The translations under genes and the position numbers were made by a program. 64,000 nucleotides of DNA from Eumeta japonica. Taxonomy: Eukaryota; Arthropoda; Insecta; Lepidoptera; Psychidae. The notes under the pieces were generated by a model that saw only the letters and a program-made list of their open reading frames with translations, searched no databases and was not told the DNA's origin. This document shows, in pieces, positions 22,176 through 33,529 of this stretch; within the stretch, counting starts at the first letter, position 1, and every line of letters starts with the position of its first letter. The stretch is from positions 527,883 to 591,882 of the forward strand of contig BGZK01000213.1 in NCBI GenBank assembly GCA_005406025.1, in the 5' to 3' direction.

Positions 22176-23365
22176 TCAATACTAAAACCATAAAATATAT
22201 AATAAGAAAACTGACTGACCGATTTATCAACGAACAAGCCATAAACTATTAGGTATAGACAGTGGAAATTTTGTAGAGATATTTCTATTATAAGGTTGGT
22301 GAGCGCGTAGAATTTTTAATAAGCCAACCGCTAAGGGGATCGAAGTGGTGAAATACTATTATATAGAAAACGAAAATCGTTAAAGACACGTATGTCAAAC
22401 TTAACGTTTTAGTTATTTGTATAAATAAAAAAAATAAGTACATTGTTTTTTTTTTTTTTAAGTAGGCTTCAAGGGGGTAAAATAGGGGATGAAATGTTAT
22501 ACGGAAAATCGAAATTGCTGATGCCGTCAAAATTTATATTTGATCTAATCATTACTAATAAAAAATAAGGACATGCATCGTTCTTAAAAGTAACCCATCC
22601 TAAAAGGGATAAACAAAGGATTTAAATTTTAAATAAAAAAACGAAGAGACTAAAGCTTCATAACAAAAGTTATATTTTAGCTGCTTTATTACAAACCGAA
22701 AACAACGACATGTATAATTTTTAGAAAAGTAGTTCTAAGAGGTTGAAATAAGTGAAGAAATATTTTATGGAAAATCGAACCGCTGCATGGATTTTGTCCG
22801 TTTTTTTTTTGTGCGTGTGTTTAAATTATTTATTTATTCGGTCACTATGAAAATTCATTCACTCATTGAAAGTTACACTATCCCCGAGTAATATAACTCA
22901 AATTTTATTTTGATACTACTAGCATTCGCAACGTCTTCGCACAAATCAGAACTGTGATAGATAGCAGAATTGAAATTGCACACTGGATGAGAAATACAAT
23001 TGAAAGTCGAGACCGGGATCGAGACCGAGTTCAAAATCGAGTACGGGATCAAAATTATAAACAAGAGCATAACCGGAATCGGAATGGAAAGCAGTACTGA
23101 GATCAAAATTTAAAGTTGGATCGCGGTCAAATCCCGCAATGGAATCTCGAATCTCGCAACGGAATCTCGAATCTCGTTAGATCAAGACCGGGAGTCGAAA
23201 TCAAAAGCGGGACCGCGATCGGGATCGAGAAAGTAAGAAATTGACATCGACAGGTGGACTGGGACCAGAGATCGCTCGGGGTCTATATTCGTAAAGGGGC
23301 GATATACAGGAGGATGAAGAAATTCATTTAGTATCTACGCAGGCCGAGCCGCGGGCAAAGGCTAG
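22176..23365 (+). mobile_element. Helitron-like element with internal GGGATCG array
   Basis: Starts with TC preceded by A (22175) and ends GCGGGCAAAGGCTAG followed by T (23366), as expected for Helitrons (A|TC...CTAG|T). Inside are CTGACTGACCGATTTATCAA, TGGAAATTTTGTAGAG and GCCAACCGCTAAGGGGATCG, motifs of an abundant lepidopteran repeat. From about 22995 to 23255 it carries a degenerate GGGATCGAGACCG array, with an exact-type 20-bp duplication (CGCAATGGAATCTCGAATCT at 23135 and 23155, one mismatch). No Rep/helicase frame, hence non-autonomous. The class assignment is inference from the ends. Confidence 0.5.
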
Positions 23366-23921
23366 TAATTAATAAAGACGGACGGTAACATTAAATTGGT
23401 AACTAAAAATTTCGCTAATAATACAGCCTCATTGTCTAAATATTTATAATATAATTAATAAGTGTTGGCGTTATTTCACCATATGATTGTGCATTGAAAA
23501 AATATTCTTTTATTTTTATCTGAAATTTGTTGAACAGATTATGCAGAGCAGGAGAAATATCGTAGCAAATTTTTGCAGTAGTGTATTCGAAACTTTCCTT
23601 AAACTCAAAGGTTTTAAATGGAGGGATGATAATTTGAGTAAGATAGATTCAACAAAAAGAATGTAAGTTTCGTAGTCTTACAAGTTCTGATAGTGCCAAA
23701 GAGAATAGAGGCAAAATTGACAGACCTTTTAGCAGACATACTCAAGATACGGATTTGACTAATTAATAAATAATATTTTTTTTAATTAATTTCACAACCG
23801 ATTAAGATATCAAACCAATTGATTCCCTTTTGAAATTTCAAAATTTTCATAATTGGTCATAATCTAATATCCGTTATAGAAAACATACCTTACACATATA
23901 ATGGGATGCGAAATGCAGCTC
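23366..23921. other. AT-rich, no feature
   Basis: Nothing supported. Confidence 0.4.
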
Positions 23922-23996
23922 AGATCGAGCTGGGGAGAGAACCCGGTACTTTTTCGTTCAAAGTAGATACTTTTATCCACTGGCGCACCACTGCTC
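23922..23996 (-). repeat. tRNA-like SINE head or tRNA relic
   Basis: On the minus strand GAGCAGTGGTGCGCCAGTGG is followed, 30-odd bases on, by CCGGGTTCTCTCCCCAGCTC. TGCGCCAGTGG fits an RNA polymerase III A box and GGTTCTCTCCC a degenerate B box (normally GGTTCGANNCC) at the usual spacing. The T-arm sequence has lost its canonical TTCGA, so a working tRNA is unlikely. A decayed tRNA-derived SINE head is the best reading. Confidence 0.5.
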
Positions 23997-24984
23997 TTAT
24001 AAATATCTGAAATTCCATTTCAACCTTATCTATGCAATTTTAATTTTCAATTGTACATTAATTGTATACGACTTATGTATTTAATTAGCATTTTTGTAAA
24101 TTTCACATTTTGAACAGTACAGTAAGGACACCGTTTATTATCTCTTCAACAATACATTATAATCACGAGTTTATTTGATCGACTGTACACATATAGGAGA
24201 GGTCTCTGAAACAAAGCGTATCCCCTTGTCAAGAGGCCTTTATCGGGGCTACATTGTATGCACGCCGACTGTTTCGCTGACTGTACATTTAAATGTATGA
24301 CGTGGGAATGGCATGGGAACAGGCGTTGAATGGGGAAACGGTGTCACGATCATAAGATAGTTATGTGGGACTTTAGCAGCCTCTGACATGGCTGACGAAG
24401 AAAATTATGAGTTTTGTGAAAGGAAAAGATTGAGATTATATATAGTCAGTGGAGTTTTGGATAATCATGAGCACAGACGCGGTCTGGTGGACGTCTAGAC
24501 ATTTAATTCAGACTCCAAAATTTCTGGTCTACTATTAGAGCACCTAACTGAACAGTACAGTTCTCAGACGCGTCACTATATCAATGCCCATGACATATAA
24601 ATCCATTTTAAAGCCGTCATTTCAATCTAATCTAATTTTGCTAATGGGAGTATTAAATAAAAAGGTATTATCCATCTCTGTTCAGAAATTGGTGTTTGAT
24701 TGGTATTTTTATCACATGGGTTTGCCTGCGTAAAAGCAACTACGGCAAGTCCTGAATTGAGTCTTTTAGGGCAAATTTCGTGCAGGGAGCCATGATGGAA
24801 TTTTAATGAGAAAAACAAACAGCCAATATTATTAATCCTTTATGTCGTTTACCAATCGGCTATATAGTAGGCTGACCGATCGGTTAAAATCAAAATCCAT
24901 GCAAGTTAAACAAATATTAGTCAATTTTATTATTGCACTAGAGCGGAGAATGCGGACAAAACCATAATTTACAACCAAGTCGTT
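23997..24984. other. No gene recognised
   Basis: Unclassified. The 63-codon minus-strand frame at 24627-24818 has no recognisable domain. Confidence 0.4.
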
Positions 24985-24988
24985 AACT

Positions 24989-25335
24989 ATGGTGTGATAC
25001 GCTCAAGCGTAACTAGACAACGGTTAGTGACGCGCGAGGTCAAAGTGTTTGTATATAAACATTATTGATTCCACCTCTGTAGCTGTTATGTTTTATTTAA
25101 ATCTCTTCGAAGTCAAAATAACAGTTCTATACGTTCTTTACGTATTTCGTTTTATTTTAACTGGTAATTGTTGACGGTATTCGACACCAATCGTTGAGAA
25201 CGTACGTTCCCTATATTTTGAATTGTATATAGCTCTATATATTTATATGTCACGATGAGGGTATCCCAAAGTAGTCTTCGACCCAAAACAATAACAGACG
25301 AGACGAAACTGGCGCCCACCCACTACACTCCCATA
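24989..25335 (+). mobile_element. Weak candidate for an LTR plus primer-binding site
   Basis: A TGTGATACGC start, a TATATAAAC box at 25053, and downstream GACGAGACGAAACTGGCGCC followed by CACC at 25298-25321. TGGCGCCC is the start of a tRNA-Lys-type primer-binding site, commonly just after a 5' LTR. There is no second LTR, no gag/pol frame and no clear CA end at the right spacing. A relic of a Ty3-type element is possible but unproven. Confidence 0.25.
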
Positions 25336-26420
25336 TTCGAATAATCTCATGTCTCTCCTCCGTAAACGTTGATTCGCTTTTAAATGTATTTACTCTATTG
25401 AGAAATACTCAGAAGGCTAATTCTTTGAAAGTTAATTTAAAAAATAACTGTTATAATTATAAAAAAAAAACCAATCGATTATATACACTTTATAATTATT
25501 GTAATTATCAAAATAATGTGTGACAATGTCGTTTGCAATGAGATCGTTTGGGCAGTTATAATTGCAATTATTATTATCGTTTTATGCTAATTTAGTGGAC
25601 ATTTAATTAATCCGATTTGTGTGACCGGCCACGCCATTATTCACTTCTGACTGTACTGAAAACCAGCATTGCGATATCTTTATATATATTTATACGCCTA
25701 TACGCTATTGATCAATTTTAGCCAACAAGACGTGTATAAATTGTGATATATATAAAATAGCATAATGAATTTTAAAGTGATCGAATAAATATTTTATTTT
25801 ATTACCGTTACAATTATAGTATAAATGTTTAATGTTGTGTATTATTAACAAACAAATTATTGCAAAAATGTTTCAACATCACGCCGCACTAAAGCGATGA
25901 TCTCACTAAAGCTACGAAACTGCGTTGCATTTTGTTTTTATTTTACAACCGTACGTGCATTTTGTGCTGCTGCGAATGCAGATATATTTTTTAATATGAC
26001 CATTGGCTACTTTGTTGAATGCGAGGTAGTGAACGTTTCATTCCTTTGTTACTCTCTTTTAACTGCAATTGTATTTAAATTATGTGCATTATCATCTGAA
26101 GGGACTAGCTACATGTGCTGGCATCAATAGATACTAATTGTTAGCACAATATATGATATTTTCTCATCGTGTATGGACACGTCCGTAATAGCGTTATTAT
26201 GAGTATGTCGTAAATTAATATGATACCAGCAATGTGACAGAACGTGATTTTCATCAAAATCCTTTATATCGGACACAAGTATGCATGCAAGCAGTCTTTC
26301 ATATGTGAGCTGATCGGGCTACATCTGTATACGATTGTAAAATATACATTGTAATTTGTTTTAATATAATAGACTCAATTTATGGCATTTACATTATTTA
26401 CACGTAAAACGTTTAAGCGC
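25336..26420. other. AT-rich, no gene
   Basis: No repeat or gene recognised. A 77-codon frame at 25897-26130 (+) has hydrophobic, cysteine-containing content but no family resemblance and no supporting context. Confidence 0.4.
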
Positions 26421-26421
26421 T

Positions 26422-26878
26422 TTGCCACTGCTCATCGCTTACCCTAGTATTGTGAAGTTTCTGGCCTCGTGGGAGGGGAATAAGATATCTAATGGAGGTG
26501 GATCGGGAAGAAACAGAAGTGAGTGGGCCACAGAAATCTCACTCACTGGACGAAACGCAACATCGGAAGATGCCACATCACGTCCGTATTCTGTAACAGT
26601 ATGGCGTGTCACCGGTCGAGCTTGCACATTTTTGTGCTGCAGCCACGTTGGCCACGGCATTGCTCTGCCACAAGTTGCATTTTTTTTTATCAAGCCTTAG
26701 GCCACTCCACCATCCAGACATGCCCTACCACAATCTATTTATTTCAGTTTCAGGAGCTTGCATCATGAACCCTTCGCGCTGGCTCAGCGCGGATTTGGAA
26801 CTTTTAACGATACATGTCACCAGTGTGGTGACAACGTCCGCGACCTACGGCTCAACTTATGGAGCGAGTGGTTTTTAA
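26422..26878. other. GC-elevated block with overlapping open frames
   Basis: Four overlapping frames of 81-92 codons (three +, one -) lie in about 450 bp whose G+C is well above the surroundings. None of the products shows a domain I recognise. Overlapping frames on both strands are expected where TAA/TAG are rare through composition, so they do not prove coding. Decayed transposon coding sequence is the likeliest origin. A TTTATTTCAG sequence at 26737 looks like a splice acceptor but has no partner. Confidence 0.3.
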
Positions 26879-27599
26879 TCAAATTTAAGTTAAAACTCTT
26901 CGGCTAATTTTATCGTGATTAGGAATCAAACTCTATACCATCAGAGCATTTTTAATATTAATTTAATCTGTGCGGAAATAGGATAGACTCCATAGTTTTA
27001 GAAGCGATTTTCCTATAGATGTATTAGAAATAGATGTCTTAATTGGCCCCGATTCTGATATCTATTGCAATCCTAGTCCTACTATTGTTTCGGATTTCGG
27101 TTCATATAGTTTCTATTCATCTTTCGGGATGCATGTAAGATCTCCGGCATCCTTCATTGTGGAATGAATTTATTTAGTTTGCCTTTAGGTTGTTAAGTAA
27201 AAACAAAGTTAATTTAATCCGCTGCATTCGTTTTTACGTCAAACCACGAACAAGAAAACAGACATAGTTTTACAAATCGTAGAATTAGAGATGCTTAAAT
27301 ATTAAACTAACGAAAACACGTTTTTTTAAAACACACCGAACATACAGACATACCCTTGTCACAGTTTCATAACAGCACTAATTGATAATAATTAGATACA
27401 GGAAACCGGCGTTTAATTTTAATAATACCAGATTGTAGGACACTCGGTAATAAAAGATGTATTCTCTATTTACAATCCCATATAGTATCACGTAAAAGAT
27501 TGTCCGAAAGGCAGTTTATTTTTACATTCACACCTATTTGCACTTAAAATACACAGATATATGTATATCAAAGAAACGCGTGGGTGCTGTCGTTTCTTT
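26879..27599. other. No feature recognised
   Basis: AT-rich sequence. Confidence 0.4.
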
Positions 27600-27840
27600 T
27601 TTCATGTAAATATCTTTACGAAAATATCTAAGAATACGCCGCACCGAGAATGGATATACCTTACGTAGCGTCGCATCGGCCGTGATAAAAGGTAAGAGAA
27701 GACGGCGCGCAGGTCTCGCGGATCAAAGTGCTGCTGTAATGGGATCAATTTGATCTCGCTACCTCGCGGACTCGCTTGGACGACGTCTTGAAAGCTAATT
27801 TTCGGTTTCCATTTTCTAGATTTCGCCGCTGAAGGTTGCG
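27600..27840. other. CpG-richer patch
   Basis: GTAGCGTCGCATCGGCCGTG, GACGGCGCGCAGGTCTCGCG and ACCTCGCGGACTCGCTTGG make this about 240 bp stretch CpG-rich. No open frame or repeat identified. Candidate conserved or regulatory sequence on composition alone. Confidence 0.25.
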
Positions 27841-30558
27841 AGTGGGCGTCGCTGTGCGATCTCTGTCTTTGGAGTATTCAGATATGTACACCAATCAACG
27901 TGTTCAGATACCTAACAACTTATTCTCCAACACGCAAAAATGTATTGTTTGGTTTCAGCGATTTCGCCAAAAGTCTCTTAACGTTATTTTTAGAATAATT
28001 TCAATAAAGTTTAGACATTATGTAATTTTTAGAAAATAACTTACACTCAAGGACTCCATTGTACTTTATAACAATCCGTATTTAATTATTAATTATCATG
28101 TTTTTTTTTTTATATAGATAGTGAGTTTGTATTTAATTGAGAGTGACATAAGCCAGTTTTTGGACGAAATGAGAAAGATGAGAATAGTGTTTGGTTGATT
28201 TCTTAGTAAATGAAATTTGGTTGCTTCTTTGAAAAATGCGATAATGATTATTCAGTAAGGCGCATGATCTGTAAATGAAAATAAGTGAGTTTCCATTCAA
28301 ACATGTGAATTTTCACGTATAACGGACACGCGCACGCAAAAACACACGGGTGACGCTAAACAAAAGATCGAATAAAGATTAAAATCGTAATTAATGCTAA
28401 CGGCTGGTTATCATACAAAAGCGAAAAATTCGCACAGAGGCGGCGGGGAAGTACGCTATAAAACAGATGCATATTTTGAATTTATTGCTAGACATAAAAC
28501 TTCCGAGACATATTTACAATAACTCAGCACGTATTTGGCTCGCAGATTTATAAGCACAATATACCTAAACAATTTTATTTGTAAAGTTTGTGTTACGACA
28601 GTTCTATATATGTCGAAGTGAGGGCGTACAACTATTGCAAAGGTTTAACGTCGCTAATGGCAAAACCATCGAAGCCCTTCGGAAGGTGTCACAGTTTCGT
28701 AACACGGCCGTGATAGTTTAAGTGATCCCTAAGTTTTATTCGAAAGTCGTAAACCTGATTTCGCAAATGTATGATTTTTCGTAAGCGCTGCTGGTAATAA
28801 AAAAAAGCATGTGTGTGTGTGTAATTCCCACACGGTAGAAGTGAACTTTTAGAAAAGCAATTGCTAAGAGAATGAGATGAATATAGAATATCAGAAGTAG
28901 GATAATTGTTAGGTTTTATCTCTCACATTCTAAACTGTCACTTCACCCGCACATTTTCTCACTCCACACTCTTGTTCCTTCTATATCTGACTTTGACATT
29001 CACAACAAAATTGTATATCTTGATGAAGAAAATAGATTACAAAAAACGAGAACACTAAATAATACTATAAATGCGTGAATTATTCACATGTGTTTCAACG
29101 GATGCTCTTTGACAACCAATAGCTGTACTCAAGTGATCACCACTCTGCCTTAACGCAGTACAAACAACCACAGACAACGAGAAACAAAGAAAGCGAGAAG
29201 GGCGTATGTCTCATTCTTTTCCGATACCTGAAGGTAAGCGTGACACTATAATTCCACTCGACACAGAATTTACCCCTACCAGCTTTCATCACACACGTCA
29301 CACATTGATCAGAATTTTAAAACCCTCCCATAAAAAGTTTCACTTTAAAAGATAATGTTCGGTTGTACAATGGCTTGTGTTTTACTTTAATTACAACATT
29401 ATTACTTAGGTACCAGCCATTCGCTAAAATTTGTGTGTTGAAATATATAACTCGCTAATTTGAATGAAGTGTGCAAGGTCTAGTGAAAATCAAGTGTGAA
29501 AGGTCATCTTTGATTCTATCTATTAATATTTTTGTTCCTAACATTTTTTTGCTCATTCTCAATTCGTGTACTTCTTTATTGATTTTAGATATAAATATGT
29601 TTTTCTTTTACACAGACAGCTTAAGATTTGGATTGACATAAAAGTTATACACTTAATTCCCAAAGAATCACGTCCACCGTCCATTATGAAATTGTCTGTA
29701 GTCCGCGTGTAAACATAATTAATTTCCTGACAAACCTGGCATATTAAAAAATGGCAATTCGGTGTAGATAAAAGTTATTATAATGGTTTTATAACAAGCC
29801 GATATAATGTATGTATTAAATGTCACTTGTTTCAACTAATAAACGAAAATAACTTAAAAATACTTTTTGCTTAAAAATAAGTCAGGTGTGATCTAAACGT
29901 CATTGTTTAAATTGTGGACTTATTATAAACCAAAACTATAAAGAAACTGTATCAGTATATCATTTGTTTATTATTTTACTATTCGTGAATAGATCGCCAC
30001 TTTCAAGATATCTTCATATGTGCTACTTATCTGTGGTTAACAGTGTTAGTGGCACTTTAGTGTGTTCACTGGTATATATATACAAGTGGAAAATGGATTT
30101 AGGTTGTATGAAGCTCTATATTTGTTATAGAAATAAGTGGGAGTTGTGACCATCATGAAGGAGAACATCATGAAATGTCTGTATAGATTTGATTAAGGTC
30201 TTATATACAAGATGTTCATTGAGGACGGACCAACCTAGGCAGGGTGGTAAGTGTCCCCAATACCCATCGAATGGACCCCCGTGTATGTTTGCCGTCTTTG
30301 GATAGTTTCAATATTATTTGCATTTAACTATTTTTCGGCATGTATTCCAATTTGTCAACTAATTAAGTAGCTGTGACGAACCTAAGAGTTCTAGATTGGT
30401 ATTTTTTTTTGAAACATATCTGAATCATTGGTCTATTTTAATAAATATACATATTTCTTTATAACGTATACTTTGTGCTAAATTGACATAAATTCATAAA
30501 TTCTTTTGCTGTTAACGTGTGTTATTTCGTCGATTCAAAAAATATTAAGTGATAAATT
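27841..30558. other. Long AT-rich stretch, no gene
   Basis: No supported gene, RNA or transposon. A short GTGTGTGTGTGTG run is at 28811-28823. Small frames at 27836-28039 and 29964-30149 are not convincing. Confidence 0.45.
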
Positions 30559-30566
30559 TATTCAAG

Positions 30567-30632
<66 letters not shown>

Positions 30633-30640
30633 CTTGAATA
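30559..30640. repeat. 82-bp perfect palindrome around (TA)n
   Basis: TATTCAAGTATT (30559-30570), an uninterrupted TA run of about 58 bp, and AATACTTGAATA (30629-30640). The 12-bp arms are exact inverses and non-repetitive; the symmetry stops at the next base on each side. The same design, with different arms, occurs at 11254-11301. Long TA palindromes readily form cruciforms and are prone to breakage and replication slippage. Confidence 0.95.
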
Positions 30641-31239
30641 TTTGTATAATATTTCGCAAAGTTTCTCTTCTTCCTTAAGCTTAAATAGGTGAGGCCCACC
30701 TGTTTTTGTGTAATTAAAACTCTCATGTATGTACATTTATTAATAAACGTCTTACATACGAGACTTATTAAATAAAGGGAATACTTCTTGAATTGCTGGA
30801 CTAAAACAAGTTCCTGATTAGAAAAATGATTCTCCTAGCCAGGTACAATATTTAACGTCAGCAATAGTTGTAGATCGTAAAACAATAGAGTGTGGGCAAG
30901 CGGTTTCCACTGCGAGGTCGCGATCTCTTGCGTTGTTCTGGTACTGTATTATACCGCATATGTAAATCCGGTCGTGTCGAGTTTACGTCACTGCTATCGT
31001 ATAATTGGTGGATAATGTTGATGTCAATATAATCCAATCTTGTTGCAATTTGAGATTAAAAAAAACTAGAGCTCAAATCATTAAGGGCTTGTACTGAAAC
31101 CCGTTTTGGTTCAGTAGCTATCTATAACTTATATTAAATTTCTTAACATAGAATCATAAATAGTGTCATTTTAAGAACTTTCTCGTAGAAAGTTGAAGTT
31201 AGTTCTTTCTACAAATGAATTTATTGTAGGTGTTAATGT
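30641..31239. other. No feature recognised
   Basis: AT-rich, with a GC-richer patch at 30895-31000 that was not identified. Confidence 0.4.
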
Positions 31240-31458
31240 GGTAGTTGGTATTAATAGGCGAATTCCCCTGGGGTCCTTGTTCTAGGGAGAGGGTTTGAAT
31301 TAACTGAGGATTACTATATACAAAAAAAAAAAGTAAAGAGGGGCTCCAGATAAAAGTCGCGTTATTTTATAGTGGAACTTCTAGGTACCTCTGAGCCACA
31401 CCTCTACACTAGGTCTGTGACTGATTGCTTTTAGTTTGACTCTCGACGGTAGCGTGTT
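31240..31458. other. Unclassified, GC-richer lead-in to the duplicated block
   Basis: Contains TTCCCCTGGGGTCCTTGTTC, an A11 run and GGGGCTCCAGATAAAAG. It looks repeat-derived and may be part of the unit that includes the direct repeat starting at 31459. Confidence 0.3.
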
Positions 31459-31595
31459 CATTGCTATCGGCAACTTATGTGATGTCGTTGGTGGAAATCC
31501 ACTAAGAGTACGGTTGTTAGAGCCGCTACAATGACCATTAGAAACGCTACGTTTACTTCAGCAATTAGTAGTCTAATCGGTTACATTTAAAAAGT
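31459..31595. repeat. 137-bp direct repeat, copy 1
   Basis: Identical in length to 31815-31951 with 7 substitutions and no gaps (about 95% identity). Shared blocks include ACTTATGTGATGTCGTTGGT, GAGCCGCTACAATGACCATT and GCAATTAGTAGTCTAATCGG. The copies are 356 bp apart, start to start. The similarity begins and ends sharply. Confidence 0.95.
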
Positions 31596-31597
31596 AA

Positions 31598-31765
31598 TCA
31601 TCATCGAACACCACCGAAGCGGACTCCGCCGCGGACGGGGACTCCGACGAAGAGCCCGAGCGGAAGGACTCCCTCGACGTGCACGCTGAAGGTGGGGCTA
31701 CGAACTTGGACTTAAAGCGGTTAAACGGATTTAATAATTTAAAACCTTGTTTAATAGCTCTATAA
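31598..31765 (+). pseudogene. Exon-like GC-rich fragment between direct repeats
   Basis: An open frame of 55 codons without ATG runs from just after TAA (31595-31597) to TAA at 31763. Its first 30 or so codons are GC-rich in third positions, unlike anything nearby, and encode an acidic, Ser/Asp/Glu-rich stretch (EADSAADGDSDEEPERKDSL) typical of disordered regions of nuclear proteins. From about 31692 the composition falls back to AT-rich. AAG|GTGGGG at 31688-31696 resembles a splice donor; no good acceptor precedes it. Either a captured or duplicated exon piece or a real small exon. Parent gene not recognised. Confidence 0.4.
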
Positions 31766-31814
31766 CTTAACTGATTAATTCTACTATTTCAAGAGAATCG
31801 TAGAAACGGAAGGC

Positions 31815-31951
31815 CATTGCTATCGGAAACTTATGTGATGTCGTTGGTGGAAATCCAGTACGACTACGGTTTTTAGAGCCGCTACAATGACCATTAGAGA
31901 CGCTACGTTTATTTCAGCAATTAGTAGTCTAATCGGTTACATTTAAAAAGT
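31815..31951. repeat. 137-bp direct repeat, copy 2
   Basis: Partner of 31459-31595. After this copy the sequence (GGTGCATGTTTTATAGGGTA) differs completely from what follows copy 1, so the exon-like segment is present only once. Confidence 0.95.
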
Positions 31952-33302
31952 GGTGCATGTTTTATAGGGTAATGAAAAAAAGAGCCGGTATGATCGCCTC
32001 CCTATTAACTATTGGACAAAGAAACCTTTTCAGCATAATCAAGTGATTAGTTGAAAAAGCAGCGACAAACTGGTAGCTAGCTATCCGCCCGCTATGCAGT
32101 AGGTGTAGGTCAAATTCTAGGTGAAATCCATTAAGTGAATATAATATTTAAATCCAAATCGTAATTATCATCTGCTTAAAGCGATGAGGGAAAACATTGA
32201 TGAAAGAAAATATACGTGTCAGAGAAAATTCACCAGAACCTTTAAAAAAATTCTGATATTTATCTACGCATTGAGCTAACATCGATATTGTGGTAACATA
32301 CCATAGACATAATATGTAATATATGAGTAAATAGCAAGATAGAAACGACAGTACGCCACATAGACGCTGATGTTAAATTTAACCAATTCTCTATGTACTG
32401 GACTAACTTATGTAATGATGCGCGCAGCTGTCCCGCAAGGAATGCTGAAAAAAGCAACTGTCACGGGACGCAGATTTGTAACATCTAAAATTCTTTTTCT
32501 TCGTATTGAAATAATATGTGAATAAAAACAAAAAAATATGGAAATTTACAGGTGGTCCTGTATTTAGTTCTGAAACTTTTATATTCTCATTACCACTCTC
32601 GCGCCCACATTTAAAATTAATGTAAAATTTTAAAGCCTGAAAGGAAAATCCGCTTAAACCGATATTTACGTATAAAGCTGAAATTTTGTCAAGGGAGCGC
32701 TGAATCGGGAAGAGTCAACAAAATTCGAAGCTATCCAAACGGCACGTTGCGACGAAATGCATTCAGAATGCTTTGCATATTTTGCATTTGAGTCTGTATT
32801 TATGCGTTGCTGTCGCCGATCGACGACCAATCGTGTTGAATCAAATTTCATGCTACAAAATGGATGGATGTTACTTTGTCATTATATTCACATTACTATG
32901 TTAAGCAGGCGTTCGCTTTTGACTTTGATATCCAATATGTCTATTAACAGTGATATATAATACCTTATTACTTAAGTGACCGTGTCTTGTATATATACAG
33001 ATTCGTACGTGGCTATCTCGAAGATGCCTCTAATGATTTCGATGTGAATCCGTATACACGTTGACAGAAGTTTTCTCCTCAAGTTTACCTATGTAAATGT
33101 CTTTACTGGAAGAACGCGAAAAACAAATTTTAAATATTACATTATTTAGCCTTATTTCGTAGAATTATGAGGTAGTTACGTTGATTATTTCTTCAATATA
33201 AATGGCGTTACAAATACATTACGGATCATACTACACCAATAAAATACGTAGGTATATTTTGAATATTATGTTCAATATATTATGTATTTACATATTCATG
33301 GT
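31952..33302. other. No gene recognised
   Basis: Unclassified, mostly AT-rich. Opposite-strand frames near 32666-32960 overlap each other and are not coding-like. Confidence 0.4.
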
Positions 33303-33402
33303 TAAAAATGAACATAAACCACTAGCAACTTTTACCGTGGGAAGTTATCATGTCTGTACGGCAAAGTCGAAAGACGCAGAGCGAAGCTCGGTTGACCAAA
33401 CA
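33303..33402 (+). repeat. Interspersed repeat, copy B (pair with 8100-8200)
   Basis: GCAACTTTTACCGTGGGAAG, ACGGCAAAGTCGAAAGACGC and AGAGCGAAGCTCGGTTG align in order with the copy at 8100. A 71-codon frame crosses it but is not evidence of a gene. Confidence 0.7.
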
Positions 33403-33529
33403 AAATTTCAATATTGAAATTATAGGTGTCTTTTTACTGCAATATCTCTATGTCATAAAAAAGGAAATCACATTAGAGGATATAAAATAGAAAAAAATTG
33501 CAACCTAAAGGATACATACAAATAGAGTG
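33403..33529. other. AT-rich spacer
   Basis: Nothing seen. Confidence 0.4.
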
